Shown: piece by piece, positions 1 through 8,931 of the stretch
Layout of the letters: every line of letters begins with the position of its first letter
How positions within the stretch are numbered: the first letter of the stretch is position 1
DNA from: Paenibacillus castaneae
GTDB taxonomy: Bacteria > Bacillota > Bacilli > Paenibacillales > Paenibacillaceae
Direction of reading: 5' to 3'
Length of the DNA stretch: 64,000 nt
Assembly: GCF_002884445.1 (NCBI RefSeq)
Contig: NZ_KZ614144.1
Location: 4,632,094 to 4,696,093, forward strand
Notes under the pieces: model-generated
Seen by the model: only the letters and a program-made list of their open reading frames with translations
Told to the model about the DNA's origin: nothing
The model's database searches: none
Made by a program: the position numbers and the translations under genes

Positions 1-3
1 CAT
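1..3 (-). CDS. Start codon of a gene running off the left edge
   Basis: The first three bases read ATG on the minus strand. An AAGGAAG ribosome-binding site lies seven bases upstream and overlaps the cymR stop codon. Only the start codon is inside the window, so the product cannot be read. In B. subtilis the gene after cymR encodes a cysteine desulfurase (YrvO) that supplies sulfur to MnmA, so that is the natural guess from gene order. This is inference from synteny only. Confidence 0.4.
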
Positions 4-15
4 CGGTCAGCTTCC

Positions 16-435
16 TTAAATGTAGAACATATAGCTGTCTGGTTTTCCTTCGTCCTCGAAAGAGATAAGATCAGCAAGTGTTGTCGAATCAAGTACATCT
101 GCAATGCTGTCACGAATTCTGAGCCATAAATGACGCTTTGCAGGATCATCCTCTTCCGTGAAGTCCACTGGCGAAATAGGACCCTCGAGAATACGAATAA
201 TATCGCCTGATGTAATGCTTTCAGGGTCTTTAGACAAAATATAACCGCCATAGGCGCCTCGAATGCTTTTGACTAGCCCTGCATTGCGAAGCGGCGCAAC
301 CAATTGCTCTAAATAGTGTTCGGATAGGTTATTGCGTTCTGCGATACTTTTAAGCGAAGTTGGACCTTCGCCAAATTTAGCCGCTAGCTCCATCATAATC
401 GTTAAGCCATAGCGGCCTTTCGTTGATATCTTCAA
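16..435 (-). CDS. cymR: Rrf2-family regulator CymR, repressor of cysteine metabolism
   Basis: Encodes a 139-residue Rrf2-family winged-helix regulator. In Bacillus CymR works with CysK to repress sulfur-uptake and cysteine-synthesis genes when cysteine is ample. The protein starts MKISTKGRYGLT and contains the helix-turn-helix LSEHYLEQL, then VKSIRGAYGGY, and ends YMFYI, all very close to B. subtilis CymR (138 aa). The chosen start is a TTG at 435 with AAGAGGTG just upstream; a longer in-frame ATG at 516 would add 27 residues absent from the family. No Fe-S cysteine trio as in IscR is visible. The gene diverges from mnmA and probably heads an operon leaving the window on the left. Confidence 0.93.
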   Translation of the reverse strand: MKISTKGRYGLTIMMELAAKFGEGPTSLKSIAERNNLSEHYLEQLVAPLRNAGLVKSIRGAYGGYILSKDPESITSGDIIRILEGPISPVDFTEEDDPAKRHLWLRIRDSIADVLDSTTLADLISFEDEGKPDSYMFYI

Positions 436-475
436 ATTGGCACCTCTTTTATTTATTATTTGAGTCATTTCATGA

Positions 476-1765
<1,290 letters not shown>

Positions 1766-1803
1766 CAATAAATTTCGTTATCTTTAACAGCTTTCGATCA
1801 TAA

Positions 1804-1850
1804 TAAAACAGTCGAGCAGGATGAATCCGGCTCGACTGTTTTTTATTATA
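1804..1850. terminator. Bidirectional terminator between mnmA and the CNNM gene
   Basis: An inverted repeat pairs AAACAGTCGAGC with GCTCGACTGTTT around a 12-base loop, with A-runs on the left and T-runs on the right. It can therefore end transcription from mnmA and from the convergent gene. Confidence 0.85.
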
Positions 1851-1867
1851 GTTCTCTTTTTCCTTTT

Positions 1868-3247
1868 TCAATTACTCCATTTGCTCTTCTGACTACCGTC
1901 CTTGCTGCTCTGCTCATTCTTCCGTTCTCGACTTCTGCAAACAATCAGGCGAGTAATGCGCAAATGTTCCGTTTCCTCGATTCTAAATTCATATCCGCTG
2001 GGGTGGGCTATTCGTTGATTGATTACCGGCGGCGTATCTAGTGTTGAATATACCCAGCCGCCAATCGTATCACAATCATCTGTACCAATATCAAGTCCAA
2101 AGAAACTGTTTACTTCCTCAATGAGCATTAATCCACTAATCGAATAAGTGCCATCTTCCCTTTTTTCCAAAGGATCTCGTTCCTCATCAAATTCATCTTG
2201 AATTTCACCAACAATTTCCTCCATAATATCCTCCAGCGTCACAAGTCCGGAGGTACCGCCGTATTCATCAATCAAAATCGCGATTTGCGATTTGCGCTTT
2301 TGCATAAGCTTCAATAAGGTACTGATCTGCATCGATTCAGGTACTGTTGTAATCGGCCTTGTTATTTGTTTAATATCGTGCAGGGCATTGGAATTATCCT
2401 TCAGCAAATCTTTAATATGAACAAAGCCAATAATATTGTCTTTGTCGTTCTCACATACTGGGTATCGCGTCAGCAATTGCTCCAAAGCTATTTTTTTATT
2501 GTCAGCGAGAGTAAGACTCGTATTTAAACAAATCATTTCCGTACGAGGAATCATGATCTCACGTGCATTGGTTTCGGTAAATTCGAAAATATTATCGACT
2601 AGCGTGAGCTCCGTATTGTCTATTAATCCGTTTTTGTGGCTTTCCTTCATCAGTATTCTAATTTCATCCTCCGTATGGGCAGCATCCTTCTCGGTTACCG
2701 CCTCTACGCCGATTAGTTGGAGAAGCTGATTGGCCATGCCATTCAGCAGCCACAGGAAGGGATACATTATTTTGTAGAAATAAACAAGCGGCATTGCCGC
2801 TATCATCGTAATCGTCTCCGATTTGCGAATCGCTATCGTTTTGGGTGCTAATTCTCCCAATACAATATGAAGCACCGTAATGAAGACGAATGCCAAGAAA
2901 TATGAGCTCACTTGAATGACAGTCATGTTGTGGAATCCAACCCAAACAAACATTGGCTCAATCGTTCTTGCGATAATCGGTTCGCCGACCCAGCCAAGAC
3001 TGAGCGAGGCCAGTGTAATGCCCAGCTGGCACGCTGACAAATAAGCATCTAAATTGCCCATCAGATGAGCTGCGAGCTTTGCGAAATAATGTCCTTCGGC
3101 TGCGAGCGCATGAATTCGACTGCCTCGAACCTTAACCATTGCGAATTCGGCTGCAACAAAAAAACCATTCATCACGATTAACAACAAAATAAGCGCCAGT
3201 GACAAAGCGAGCGGTAAAGGGTCACTCAACGATTCCCTGCTTATCAC
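1868..3247 (-). CDS. CNNM/CorC-type hemolysin-family membrane protein (DUF21 plus CBS pair)
   Basis: About 459 residues. The N-terminal DUF21 membrane domain (roughly residues 5-200) begins with a hydrophobic helix and NGFFVAAEFAMVK and includes LGELAPKTIAI. Next come two CBS motifs (about 215-345, with MIPRTEM and DEYGGTSGLVTLED) and the CorC/HlyC transporter-associated domain (about 360-445). Family members are linked to magnesium or cobalt homeostasis; the substrate cannot be read here. The start is uncertain. The GTG at 3247 has AGGAGG three bases upstream, and a TTG at 3229 is the alternative. The longer open frame up to 3352 has a Cys/His/Arg-rich N-terminus unlike the family and is probably leader. 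The leader can fold over this start (see findings). Confidence 0.88.
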   Translation of the reverse strand: MISRESLSDPLPLALSLALILLLIVMNGFFVAAEFAMVKVRGSRIHALAAEGHYFAKLAAHLMGNLDAYLSACQLGITLASLSLGWVGEPIIARTIEPMFVWVGFHNMTVIQVSSYFLAFVFITVLHIVLGELAPKTIAIRKSETITMIAAMPLVYFYKIMYPFLWLLNGMANQLLQLIGVEAVTEKDAAHTEDEIRILMKESHKNGLIDNTELTLVDNIFEFTETNAREIMIPRTEMICLNTSLTLADNKKIALEQLLTRYPVCENDKDNIIGFVHIKDLLKDNSNALHDIKQITRPITTVPESMQISTLLKLMQKRKSQIAILIDEYGGTSGLVTLEDIMEEIVGEIQDEFDEERDPLEKREDGTYSISGLMLIEEVNSFFGLDIGTDDCDTIGGWVYSTLDTPPVINQRIAHPSGYEFRIEETEHLRITRLIVCRSRERKNEQSSKDGSQKSKWSN

Positions 3248-3536
3248 CCTCCTCCTGCCGGAGTGATAACAGGTGCACCTCCTTTTGAAACAAAGATACG
3301 GCAATCTTTGTGTAATGTGTGAACACTTCATGCTGACAAGCCGCCGTGTCAAACGATACCGTTATTCCTATTTCGATGACTGTATTTATGTGTATTCGTT
3401 ATAGGCTAGCCATTATACGCTATTTTATGGAGTTTTTTCTCGCTTAATAATTTGCCGAGCCAACACACTATTCATCAAAAGTTCATAAAGCCGCAACGAA
3501 TTGCTCAATTATTGATCGGAAAGGCCGTTCTTAATC

Positions 3537-3545
3537 TGCTATAAT
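3537..3545 (+). promoter_or_regulatory. Extended -10 promoter upstream of copC
   Basis: TGCTATAAT is a perfect extended -10 element; no good -35 is visible 17 bases upstream, as is usual for this class. The predicted start at about 3552 falls just before the first copy of the 41-bp repeat array, so the array would form the 5' leader of copC-copD. Confidence 0.5.
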
Positions 3546-3555
3546 TGCAATCAAC

Positions 3556-3796
3556 ATGCTTACGAAGCGAGTTTTGCTTCACAAAACTTTAAGCTTATGC
3601 TTTCGAAGTGAGTTTTGCTTCACAAAACTTTGAGCTTATGCTTTCGAAGCGAGTTTTGCTTCACAAAACTTTGAGCTTATGCTTTCGAAGCGAGTTTTGC
3701 TTCACAAAACTTTGAGCTTATGCTTACGAAGTGAGTTTTGCTTCACAAAACTTTAAGCTTATGCTTACGAAGTGAGTTTTGCTTCACAAAACTTTA
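3556..3796 (+). repeat. Six-copy 41-bp leader repeat array (array A)
   Basis: Units begin at 3556, 3597, 3638, 3679, 3720 and 3761, exactly 41 bp apart. Each begins ATGCTTACGAAG or ATGCTTTCGAAG, then has a hairpin GTTTTG-CTTCA-CAAAAC, then TTTAAGCTT or TTTGAGCTT. In the last unit the hairpin runs straight into the AAGGAGG ribosome site of copC. The same conserved word with different hairpins recurs at 20849-21053 and 43698-43766. The stretch 3353-3536 before the array shows no gene. Confidence 0.95.
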
Positions 3797-3808
3797 AGGA
3801 GGATTCAA

Positions 3809-4363
3809 ATGAAAAGAATATTATTTATTTTCCTAGCTGCTTTGTGGCTTATGCCCAGCGTTGCGATGGCACATTCAAAAATAGAATTGGCAGTGCCGGC
3901 ACAGGATGAGACACTGGATGCGTCACCTCAGCAGATTGAGATGACTTTTAACACTAAGATCGAGAAGCTGAGCAACTTCAAGCTGTTTAATGCTGCCGGT
4001 GAAGAAATGGATACCGAGAAAGCAGAAGTTAATGGCGCAACTATGAGCGGCAAGGTACTCTCCGAGCTGCCTAATGGGATTTATACGGTCAAATGGACCA
4101 TTATCGGAGCAGATGGTCATTCTGTGGAAGGAAATTATTCATTTACAGTCGAAGCGCCAATTGTTGAGCCTACGGTAGAGCCGACTCCTGAACCGGAAGC
4201 AACGACGACGCCAATTGAAACAACCGCTCCTTCTCCTGAAGCAACTGCTGATCAAGGCGCAGCTACTGAAAATACGGACAATACCAATTACACGCCTACT
4301 ATAATCATCGGCGCTATTATTGTCGTTGCGGCATTATTCTTGCTTCTTCGGAGGCGTAAATAA
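3809..4363 (+). CDS. Secreted CopC-domain copper-binding protein with C-terminal anchor
   Basis: A 184-residue exported protein. A signal peptide (MKRILFIFLAALWLMPSVAMA) is followed by a CopC Ig-like domain (about residues 23-120). The predicted mature N-terminus is His-Ser, and a second His lies in DGHSVEG; these match the copper ligands typical of CopC-like proteins. A Pro/Glu/Thr-rich linker (about 120-160) leads to one transmembrane helix and an RRRK tail, so it is probably tethered outside the membrane. The ATG at 3809 has AAGGAGG six bases upstream; a longer frame from 3779 would run through the repeat. The stop codon overlaps the copD start, implying translational coupling. Copper handling is inferred from the family. 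Confidence 0.88.
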   Translation: MKRILFIFLAALWLMPSVAMAHSKIELAVPAQDETLDASPQQIEMTFNTKIEKLSNFKLFNAAGEEMDTEKAEVNGATMSGKVLSELPNGIYTVKWTIIGADGHSVEGNYSFTVEAPIVEPTVEPTPEPEATTTPIETTAPSPEATADQGAATENTDNTNYTPTIIIGAIIVVAALFLLLRRRK

Positions 4364-5451
4364 TGATCTACGTTAGCGAAGGCCTTCTATATATTTGCTT
4401 CGCTATTTTGACAGGAGCTTTAATACTGCGAATCGTGCCGGAGAACAGAAGACCTACGGTCCACGTTCCGGATGGCTTGCTGCTAGCTTGCGTAATAGCG
4501 ATTCCTATTTTGTCTTTTGTCCCGATTCATCAGCTTGCCCTTTTATTTACCAAAGACTTTGATATGTCTTACGGCGCTGTTCTCAAAAGTATATTGCTTG
4601 ATATTAATTCCGGCAAAGCCTGGCTGTGGACAGCCATTGGCTCTGCTGGCCTCGCATTTTTACTGGGCCTGAAATCCTTCCGCAATGACAAGCATATGCC
4701 CAAGGTTGCGTTATTTGTAACCCTTCTTCTAATCGTATGGCTCGGATATGCGAGCCACGCTTCGGCTCTTTATGGCTTGAAAGGGTTGATTACGCACGCT
4801 GCGCATTTCCTTGCAGTAAGCGTGTGGATTGGTATTTTGTTCGTGATTAGCTGGTTTTCCAAAGATCAAGCCAACTGGCCTGCTTTTCTGAAGTGGTTTT
4901 CGCCCGTTGCGATTGTTTCCGTTCTGATCACACTGATAGCTGGAATTCTGCTTATGTCATTCACGACATCAAACTATGTAGAAGCATGGATACTTCCATA
5001 TGGGCAAACACTGCTCATTAAGCATTTGCTTATCGTTCCTTTACTGGTTTTTGCCTACACAAACGGGTTCAAATATAAGAAGCTGGCCGACCGTGATTCT
5101 TCCTTTAATCCAAAGCGCTGGCTGCAGGCGGAGAGCATATTCGCACTACTGGTTCTTGCAGCAACGAGTGTGCTCGGACGGCAGGCGCCGCCTCACACGG
5201 TCAAGGAAACACTTCAAACCGTAGCGCCTTCTCCCTTATTTACGGCATTATACAAAGGTCAATTCAGTCCCGATATTACATTGCACTTCACGCTTTATTT
5301 GGAGAGTATTCTCATGTTCGCGGCAGCAGCGCTTATGGTTATCGGCCTTATTTGGATGTATAACTCCAAACGCTTAATACCTGCTTTAATAATGGGAATG
5401 TTCATCGCCGTATTTGGTTATTTCGGATTGATGTTCTCCATTGCTTTGTAG
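4363..5451 (+). CDS. CopD-family copper-associated integral membrane protein
   Basis: A 362-residue polytopic membrane protein with about eight to nine hydrophobic helices. The CopD domain (about residues 130-270) contains GLITHAAHFLAVSVWIG with conserved histidines and LLIKHLLIVPLLV. Family members act with CopC in copper uptake or handling across the membrane. Its ATG overlaps the copC TAA by one base (TAATG), so the pair is translationally coupled. A strong terminator follows at 5472, making copC-copD a two-gene unit behind the 41-bp repeat leader. The metal is inferred from the pairing. Confidence 0.85.
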   Translation: MIYVSEGLLYICFAILTGALILRIVPENRRPTVHVPDGLLLACVIAIPILSFVPIHQLALLFTKDFDMSYGAVLKSILLDINSGKAWLWTAIGSAGLAFLLGLKSFRNDKHMPKVALFVTLLLIVWLGYASHASALYGLKGLITHAAHFLAVSVWIGILFVISWFSKDQANWPAFLKWFSPVAIVSVLITLIAGILLMSFTTSNYVEAWILPYGQTLLIKHLLIVPLLVFAYTNGFKYKKLADRDSSFNPKRWLQAESIFALLVLAATSVLGRQAPPHTVKETLQTVAPSPLFTALYKGQFSPDITLHFTLYLESILMFAAAALMVIGLIWMYNSKRLIPALIMGMFIAVFGYFGLMFSIAL

Positions 5452-5471
5452 AGTACTTCCCCCATATTATT

Positions 5472-5513
5472 AAAAAAGCCGAACAGGTTTGCTATACCTG
5501 TTCGGCTTTTTTT
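5472..5513 (+). terminator. Rho-independent terminator of copC-copD
   Basis: AAAAAGCCGAACAGG pairs with CCTGTTCGGCTTTTT around TTTGCTATA, followed by a T-run. The flanking A-run would also allow function on the other strand. Confidence 0.9.
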
Positions 5514-5573
5514 GAACGTGTTGCTGCTTGCTTGCGTCAGCAGATTACGAGAGAGGGAAAGCCTTCGCCGTAT

Positions 5574-5911
5574 GAGCTCATATCCGCCATTCCCCCTGAT
5601 AATAGAGCTAATTTCTAGCTCTATTTCACCAAAAGTAACCAAAGTTTGTGGAATAGAGCTAGTTTCTAGCTCTATTCCGTTCAGAATCTGCCATACGAGC
5701 TCATATCCGCCATTTTTCCTGATAATAGAGCTAATTTCTAGCTCTATTTCGCCAAAACTAACCAAAGTTTGTGGAATAGAGCTAGTTTCTAGCTCTATTC
5801 CGTTCAGCATCTGCCATACGAGAACATATCTGCCATTTTCCCTGATAATAGAGCTAGTTTCTAGCTCTATTTCACCAAAAGTAACCAAAGTTTGTGGAAT
5901 AGAGCTAGTTT
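5574..5911. repeat. 123-bp tandem repeat array, left part
   Basis: Units start at 5574, 5697 and 5820, exactly 123 bp apart. Each carries two near-identical perfect hairpins, AATAGAGCTA-(A/G)TTTC-TAGCTCTATT, 51 bp apart, separated by CACCAAAAGTAACCAAAG and followed by CCGTTCAG and GAGCTCATATCCGCCAT. The third unit is interrupted at 5911 by an IS3-family element and resumes at 7217. Because 123 is a multiple of three, both strands stay open and give repetitive translations; no start or ribosome site supports a gene. No other feature is seen between copD and the IS. Confidence 0.95.
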
Positions 5912-5986
5912 TAGAGCTAGAATAAAAAGTGGACACCTGTTAAGGAGAAATGGATAATTTACTTAACGAAGAAAGAGGTGTCCTTT

Positions 5987-6304
5987 ATGGGGGAGCAACG
6001 TCAACGATTTAATGAAGATTTTAAGAAGCAAACGGTTAAATATATTCAGGATCAGACGAAGTCCGTACCGGAGATTGCTACAGAATTAAATATTTCCTCG
6101 AGTACTGTACACAAATGGTTAGCCAAGTACCGAGAATTCGACAATGAATCTTTAGCAAACCCCGAGAAAGTTCGTCAATTAGAACAACAATTAAAAGAGA
6201 AAGAACGCGAAAATCAACTGAAAGAGCGAGCGCTAGCAGATCTCCAAGAAGAATTGGCCATTTTAAAAAAGGCTCTGCACATCTTCAGCAAAGAAAAGAA
6301 CTAA
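5987..6304 (+). CDS. IS3-family transposase OrfA (helix-turn-helix subunit)
   Basis: A 105-residue protein. The N-terminal helix-turn-helix of the HTH_Tnp_1 type (about residues 5-50, including IATELNISSSTVHKWL) binds the IS ends. The Glu/Lys-rich region 60-95 fits the leucine-zipper multimerisation helix of IS3 OrfA. The ATG at 5987 has AGAGGTG six bases upstream; a GTG at 5978 lies inside that site. Near its end the frame contains the slippery heptamer A-AAA-AAG at 6265-6271, where -1 frameshifting would fuse it to OrfB. Confidence 0.92.
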   Translation: MGEQRQRFNEDFKKQTVKYIQDQTKSVPEIATELNISSSTVHKWLAKYREFDNESLANPEKVRQLEQQLKEKERENQLKERALADLQEELAILKKALHIFSKEKN

Positions 6305-6351
6305 GGTTCCAATTTGTCGAAGATCATCGCTCTGAGTATCGACTAGAGAAG

Positions 6352-7173
6352 ATGTGCAAGGTCATGGAGATTTCTCGGAGCGGTTATTATAAGTGGAAAC
6401 TAGCTAAACCTAGTGAGCAAAAGCTTCGCAAGGCAGCTGTAATCGAGCGAATCACCGATCATTTCCATGATACCAAAGGGATCTATGGTAGTCCGAAGAT
6501 TACCCATATGCTCTCGTTAGAGGGCATAAACACCTGTGAACGTACGGTAAGCAACTACATGAATGAGGTAGGATTGCGTTCCTGTGTTTCAAGGAAATTC
6601 AGAGTAAACACCACCGATTCCAACCATGACCAACCTGTAGTTCCGAACATCCTGAATCAACAGTTTGCTACAGAGGAGCCTAACCGGGTGTGGGCAGCGG
6701 ATATTACCTACATTCCTTGTCGTGAAGGACGACTTTATTTGGCCAGTGTTCTCGACCTCTGTACACGTGAAATTGTAGGTTGGCGGCTTGCTGCTCGAAT
6801 GACTGTTGAACTTGTCCTTGGCGCATTAGAAGATGCTTTTAAGACGAAAAAACCCAAAAAGGGACTTATCCATCACTCCGATCGTGGTTCGCAGTATGCT
6901 TCTGCCGAATATCGAGAAAAGCTTTCCTCCTATAAGATGACAGCCAGCATGAGCCGTAAAGGTAACTGTTATGACAACGCGAGTATGGAATCTTTTCATA
7001 GCGTACTCAAGAAAGAGCTGGTTTACTGCAAGACATTCAAGACGAAGAAGCAAGCTTATGATGAAATATTCCAATACATTGAGCTTTTCTATAATCGCAA
7101 ACGTATCCATAGCTCACTTGGCTATTTATCACCAGTTCGCTTTGCTGCGCTTTTTCATAAGAAAAAGCGCTAG
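6352..7173 (+). CDS. IS3-family transposase OrfB (DDE catalytic subunit)
   Basis: A 273-residue catalytic part from the first in-frame ATG, but the frame is open upstream to the slippery site and reads FVEDHRSEYRLEKMCKV, typical of OrfB. The functional transposase is therefore probably the OrfAB fusion made by -1 frameshifting at 6265-6271. An HTH_21 region (about residues 20-75, with GIYGSPKI) precedes the rve integrase core. The DDE triad is visible as D in WAADITY (about 117), D in HHSDRGSQY (about 176) and E in NASMESFHS (about 213). No internal stop or deletion is seen. Confidence 0.93.
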   Translation: MCKVMEISRSGYYKWKLAKPSEQKLRKAAVIERITDHFHDTKGIYGSPKITHMLSLEGINTCERTVSNYMNEVGLRSCVSRKFRVNTTDSNHDQPVVPNILNQQFATEEPNRVWAADITYIPCREGRLYLASVLDLCTREIVGWRLAARMTVELVLGALEDAFKTKKPKKGLIHHSDRGSQYASAEYREKLSSYKMTASMSRKGNCYDNASMESFHSVLKKELVYCKTFKTKKQAYDEIFQYIELFYNRKRIHSSLGYLSPVRFAALFHKKKR

Positions 7174-7216
7174 CTAATTCTTCTAAATAAGTGTCCACTT
7201 TATTGACAGAGGTCCA

Positions 7217-7390
7217 TTTCTAGCTCTATTCCGTTCAGCATCTGCCATACGAGCTCATATCCGCCATTCCCCCTGATAATAGAGCTAATTTCTAGCTCTA
7301 TTTCACCAAAAGTAACCAGAGTTTGTAGAATAGAGCTAGTTTCTAGCTCTATTCACTCAACATTCGTCGTTCGAACTCCTATCCGCTATT
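7217..7390. repeat. 123-bp tandem repeat array, right part
   Basis: Completes the third unit from the TTT target duplication, gives a fourth full unit at about 7251-7372 and ends in a degraded fifth start (7373-7390). The same two AATAGAGCTA/TAGCTCTATT hairpins are present. The array ends just downstream of rarA, whose stop is at 7405 on the other strand. Confidence 0.93.
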
Positions 7391-7404
7391 TACTTCCATC
7401 GTTT

Positions 7405-8715
7405 TTATTGTTGGTTTTTGCGTTTCTGCTGGTTTTGCTTTATTTTGTCCTCCATACCTTGCTCAGTTGCCTTATAGAAACTGATTCCGCCCAGCGTGTC
7501 GGGCAAATACTGCTGCTTCACATAATGATTGGGGTAATCATGCGGGTATTTATACCCCTGATGTCCGAGTTGCTGAGCTCCGCTGTAATGCGTATCACGC
7601 AAATGCAGAGGTACCGCCGCTCCCCCAGCACGCTCAATTGCAGCCTCAGCATTGCCGATTGCTATTGCAGTAGCGTTTGATTTCGGACTTTCCACTGCAA
7701 ACAGAATCGCTTGCGAGATATTATATTTGGCCTCCGGCCAGCCGATCTTATGATAAGCATCCATCGCGGTAACCGACTGAATCATAGCCTGTGGATTAGC
7801 AAGGCCAATGTCCTCGCTGCAAGCCACGATCAGCCTGCGCAGGAAGGTCATCGGATCCATTCCCAACTTCTCCACGGCATACAGAAACCAGAATAATGCC
7901 GCATCGCTTGAGCCCCGTATACTTTTGTGAAAAGCCGAGAGCACATCGTATTGCGTCGACAGGTCAGCACGAATGCTCGGCTTCCTGATCGATTCCTGAG
8001 CTACCTCAAGCGTCAAGCGGACAGAACCATCCATCTCCGATGGCGTAGTCACTGCGGCAAGCTCCAGCGCGTTAAGCGCGCGACGTATATCTCCTCCAGC
8101 CATAGCTGAAATATGCCGAAGCGCATCCTCATCCGCATGCAGGTCCATAAACCCTAAACCCCGATCACGATCGGCTAACGCCCTCTTCATAGCTTCATAG
8201 GCATGCTCCTCGCCCAGCGGCTCAAGCTGAAAGAGCGTCGAGCGAGAAAGCAATGCTCCATTCACATGGTGAAATGGATTTTCGGTTGTAGCTCCAATGA
8301 AAATGATAATTCCCTGTTCAACAGCTGGAAGCAGCGCGTCCTGTCTGGCTGTATTAAAGCGATGGACCTCATCCAAAAACAAAATCGTTTTCTTACCGTA
8401 CATCGCTTTATTTGTGCGTGCCAGATCAATCACTTCCCGCACGTCCTTAACCGAGGCGTCTACTGCGTTTAATTTAACGAATTCACCTGCAGTACGGACG
8501 GAAATGATATGCGCAAGCGTCGTTTTTCCGCAGCCTGGGGGACCGTATAACAAAATGGATGAAACTTGATCTCCTTCAATCGCTCTCCGGAGCAGTTTTC
8601 CTTCTCCTACTATATGTTCTTGTCCAATATATTCATCTAAAGTTTGCGGCCGCATTCGGTCAGCAAGCAGCCGTGCACGCGGAGCCTCTGTCTCTTGATA
8701 AGAAAATAAATCCAT
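7405..8715 (-). CDS. rarA: Replication-associated recombination protein A (RarA/MgsA AAA+ ATPase)
   Basis: A 436-residue AAA+ ATPase of the clamp-loader group that acts at stalled or gapped replication forks. It starts MDLFSYQETEAPRARLLADRMRP, with Walker A GPPGCGKTT (about residues 59-67), Walker B FLDEVHRFN (about 112-120), sensor 1 ATTENP and the arginine motif near GDIRRALNALE. The C-terminal tetramerisation domain includes LRDTHYSGAQQLGHQGYKYPHD, usual for RarA. Length matches B. subtilis YrvN (about 420 aa). The position between cymR and tcdA/aspS matches B. subtilis. Its 3' end abuts the 123-bp array and no clear terminator of its own was seen. Confidence 0.95.
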   Translation of the reverse strand: MDLFSYQETEAPRARLLADRMRPQTLDEYIGQEHIVGEGKLLRRAIEGDQVSSILLYGPPGCGKTTLAHIISVRTAGEFVKLNAVDASVKDVREVIDLARTNKAMYGKKTILFLDEVHRFNTARQDALLPAVEQGIIIFIGATTENPFHHVNGALLSRSTLFQLEPLGEEHAYEAMKRALADRDRGLGFMDLHADEDALRHISAMAGGDIRRALNALELAAVTTPSEMDGSVRLTLEVAQESIRKPSIRADLSTQYDVLSAFHKSIRGSSDAALFWFLYAVEKLGMDPMTFLRRLIVACSEDIGLANPQAMIQSVTAMDAYHKIGWPEAKYNISQAILFAVESPKSNATAIAIGNAEAAIERAGGAAVPLHLRDTHYSGAQQLGHQGYKYPHDYPNHYVKQQYLPDTLGGISFYKATEQGMEDKIKQNQQKRKNQQ

Positions 8716-8818
8716 CTAGCCTCACAACCTTCTTCAGTCTGTTACCTCGATCATAGCATACAAGCACATTTGTTCGCTAGATTTGCTAGGATGACAACAC
8801 TAAATCACATTTGCGCGG

Positions 8819-8847
8819 TTTACAAAATTTGGGACAATGAGTATAAT
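8819..8847 (+). promoter_or_regulatory. Sigma-A promoter of the GNAT-fold acyltransferase gene
   Basis: TTTACA at 8819-8824 and a perfect TATAAT at 8842-8847 are separated by exactly 17 bases. Two copies of ATTTTGTAAT (8867-8876 and 8887-8896), 20 bp apart, lie in the predicted leader. Confidence 0.75.
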
Positions 8848-8931
8848 ATTGCTGTCGAATAATTGTATTTTGTAATAAAAGTGTATATTTTGTAATTAAT
8901 AAGTCTAAAGACATGGGGAGGTTGATGTATT

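Larger units (their letters stand above)
5912..7216 (+). mobile_element. IS3-family insertion sequence inside the 123-bp array
   Basis: About 1305 bp with imperfect terminal inverted repeats sharing AGTGGACAC (left end reads AATAAAAAGTGGACAC, right end reverse-complements to CAATAAAGTGGACAC), flanked by TTT on both sides as a 3-bp target duplication. The array supplies an independent check: removing 1308 bp (element plus one TTT) restores the 123-bp phase exactly, since the unit boundary expected at 5943 reappears at 7251. Two overlapping frames encode OrfA and OrfB joined by a -1 frameshift signal. Both frames look intact, so the element may be active. The exact left terminus is less certain than the total length. 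Confidence 0.92.

Noticed and set aside
3248-3400. Magnesium riboswitch upstream of the CNNM-family gene
   Set aside because: Only a short local hairpin and a palindrome are visible; the size and core of a known magnesium-sensing leader are not recognisable.
3556-3796. Possible CRISPR array at the 41-bp repeats (also considered at 20849-21053)
   Set aside because: There are no unique spacers: the full 41-bp period is conserved between copies. No cas genes are present.
5418-5936. Minus-strand open frame of 172 residues with 41-residue repeats (and a plus-strand counterpart)
   Set aside because: Both strands are open only because the repeat unit is 123 bp. No ribosome site supports a start, the frame runs over the copD terminator, and the units are dominated by perfect DNA hairpins.
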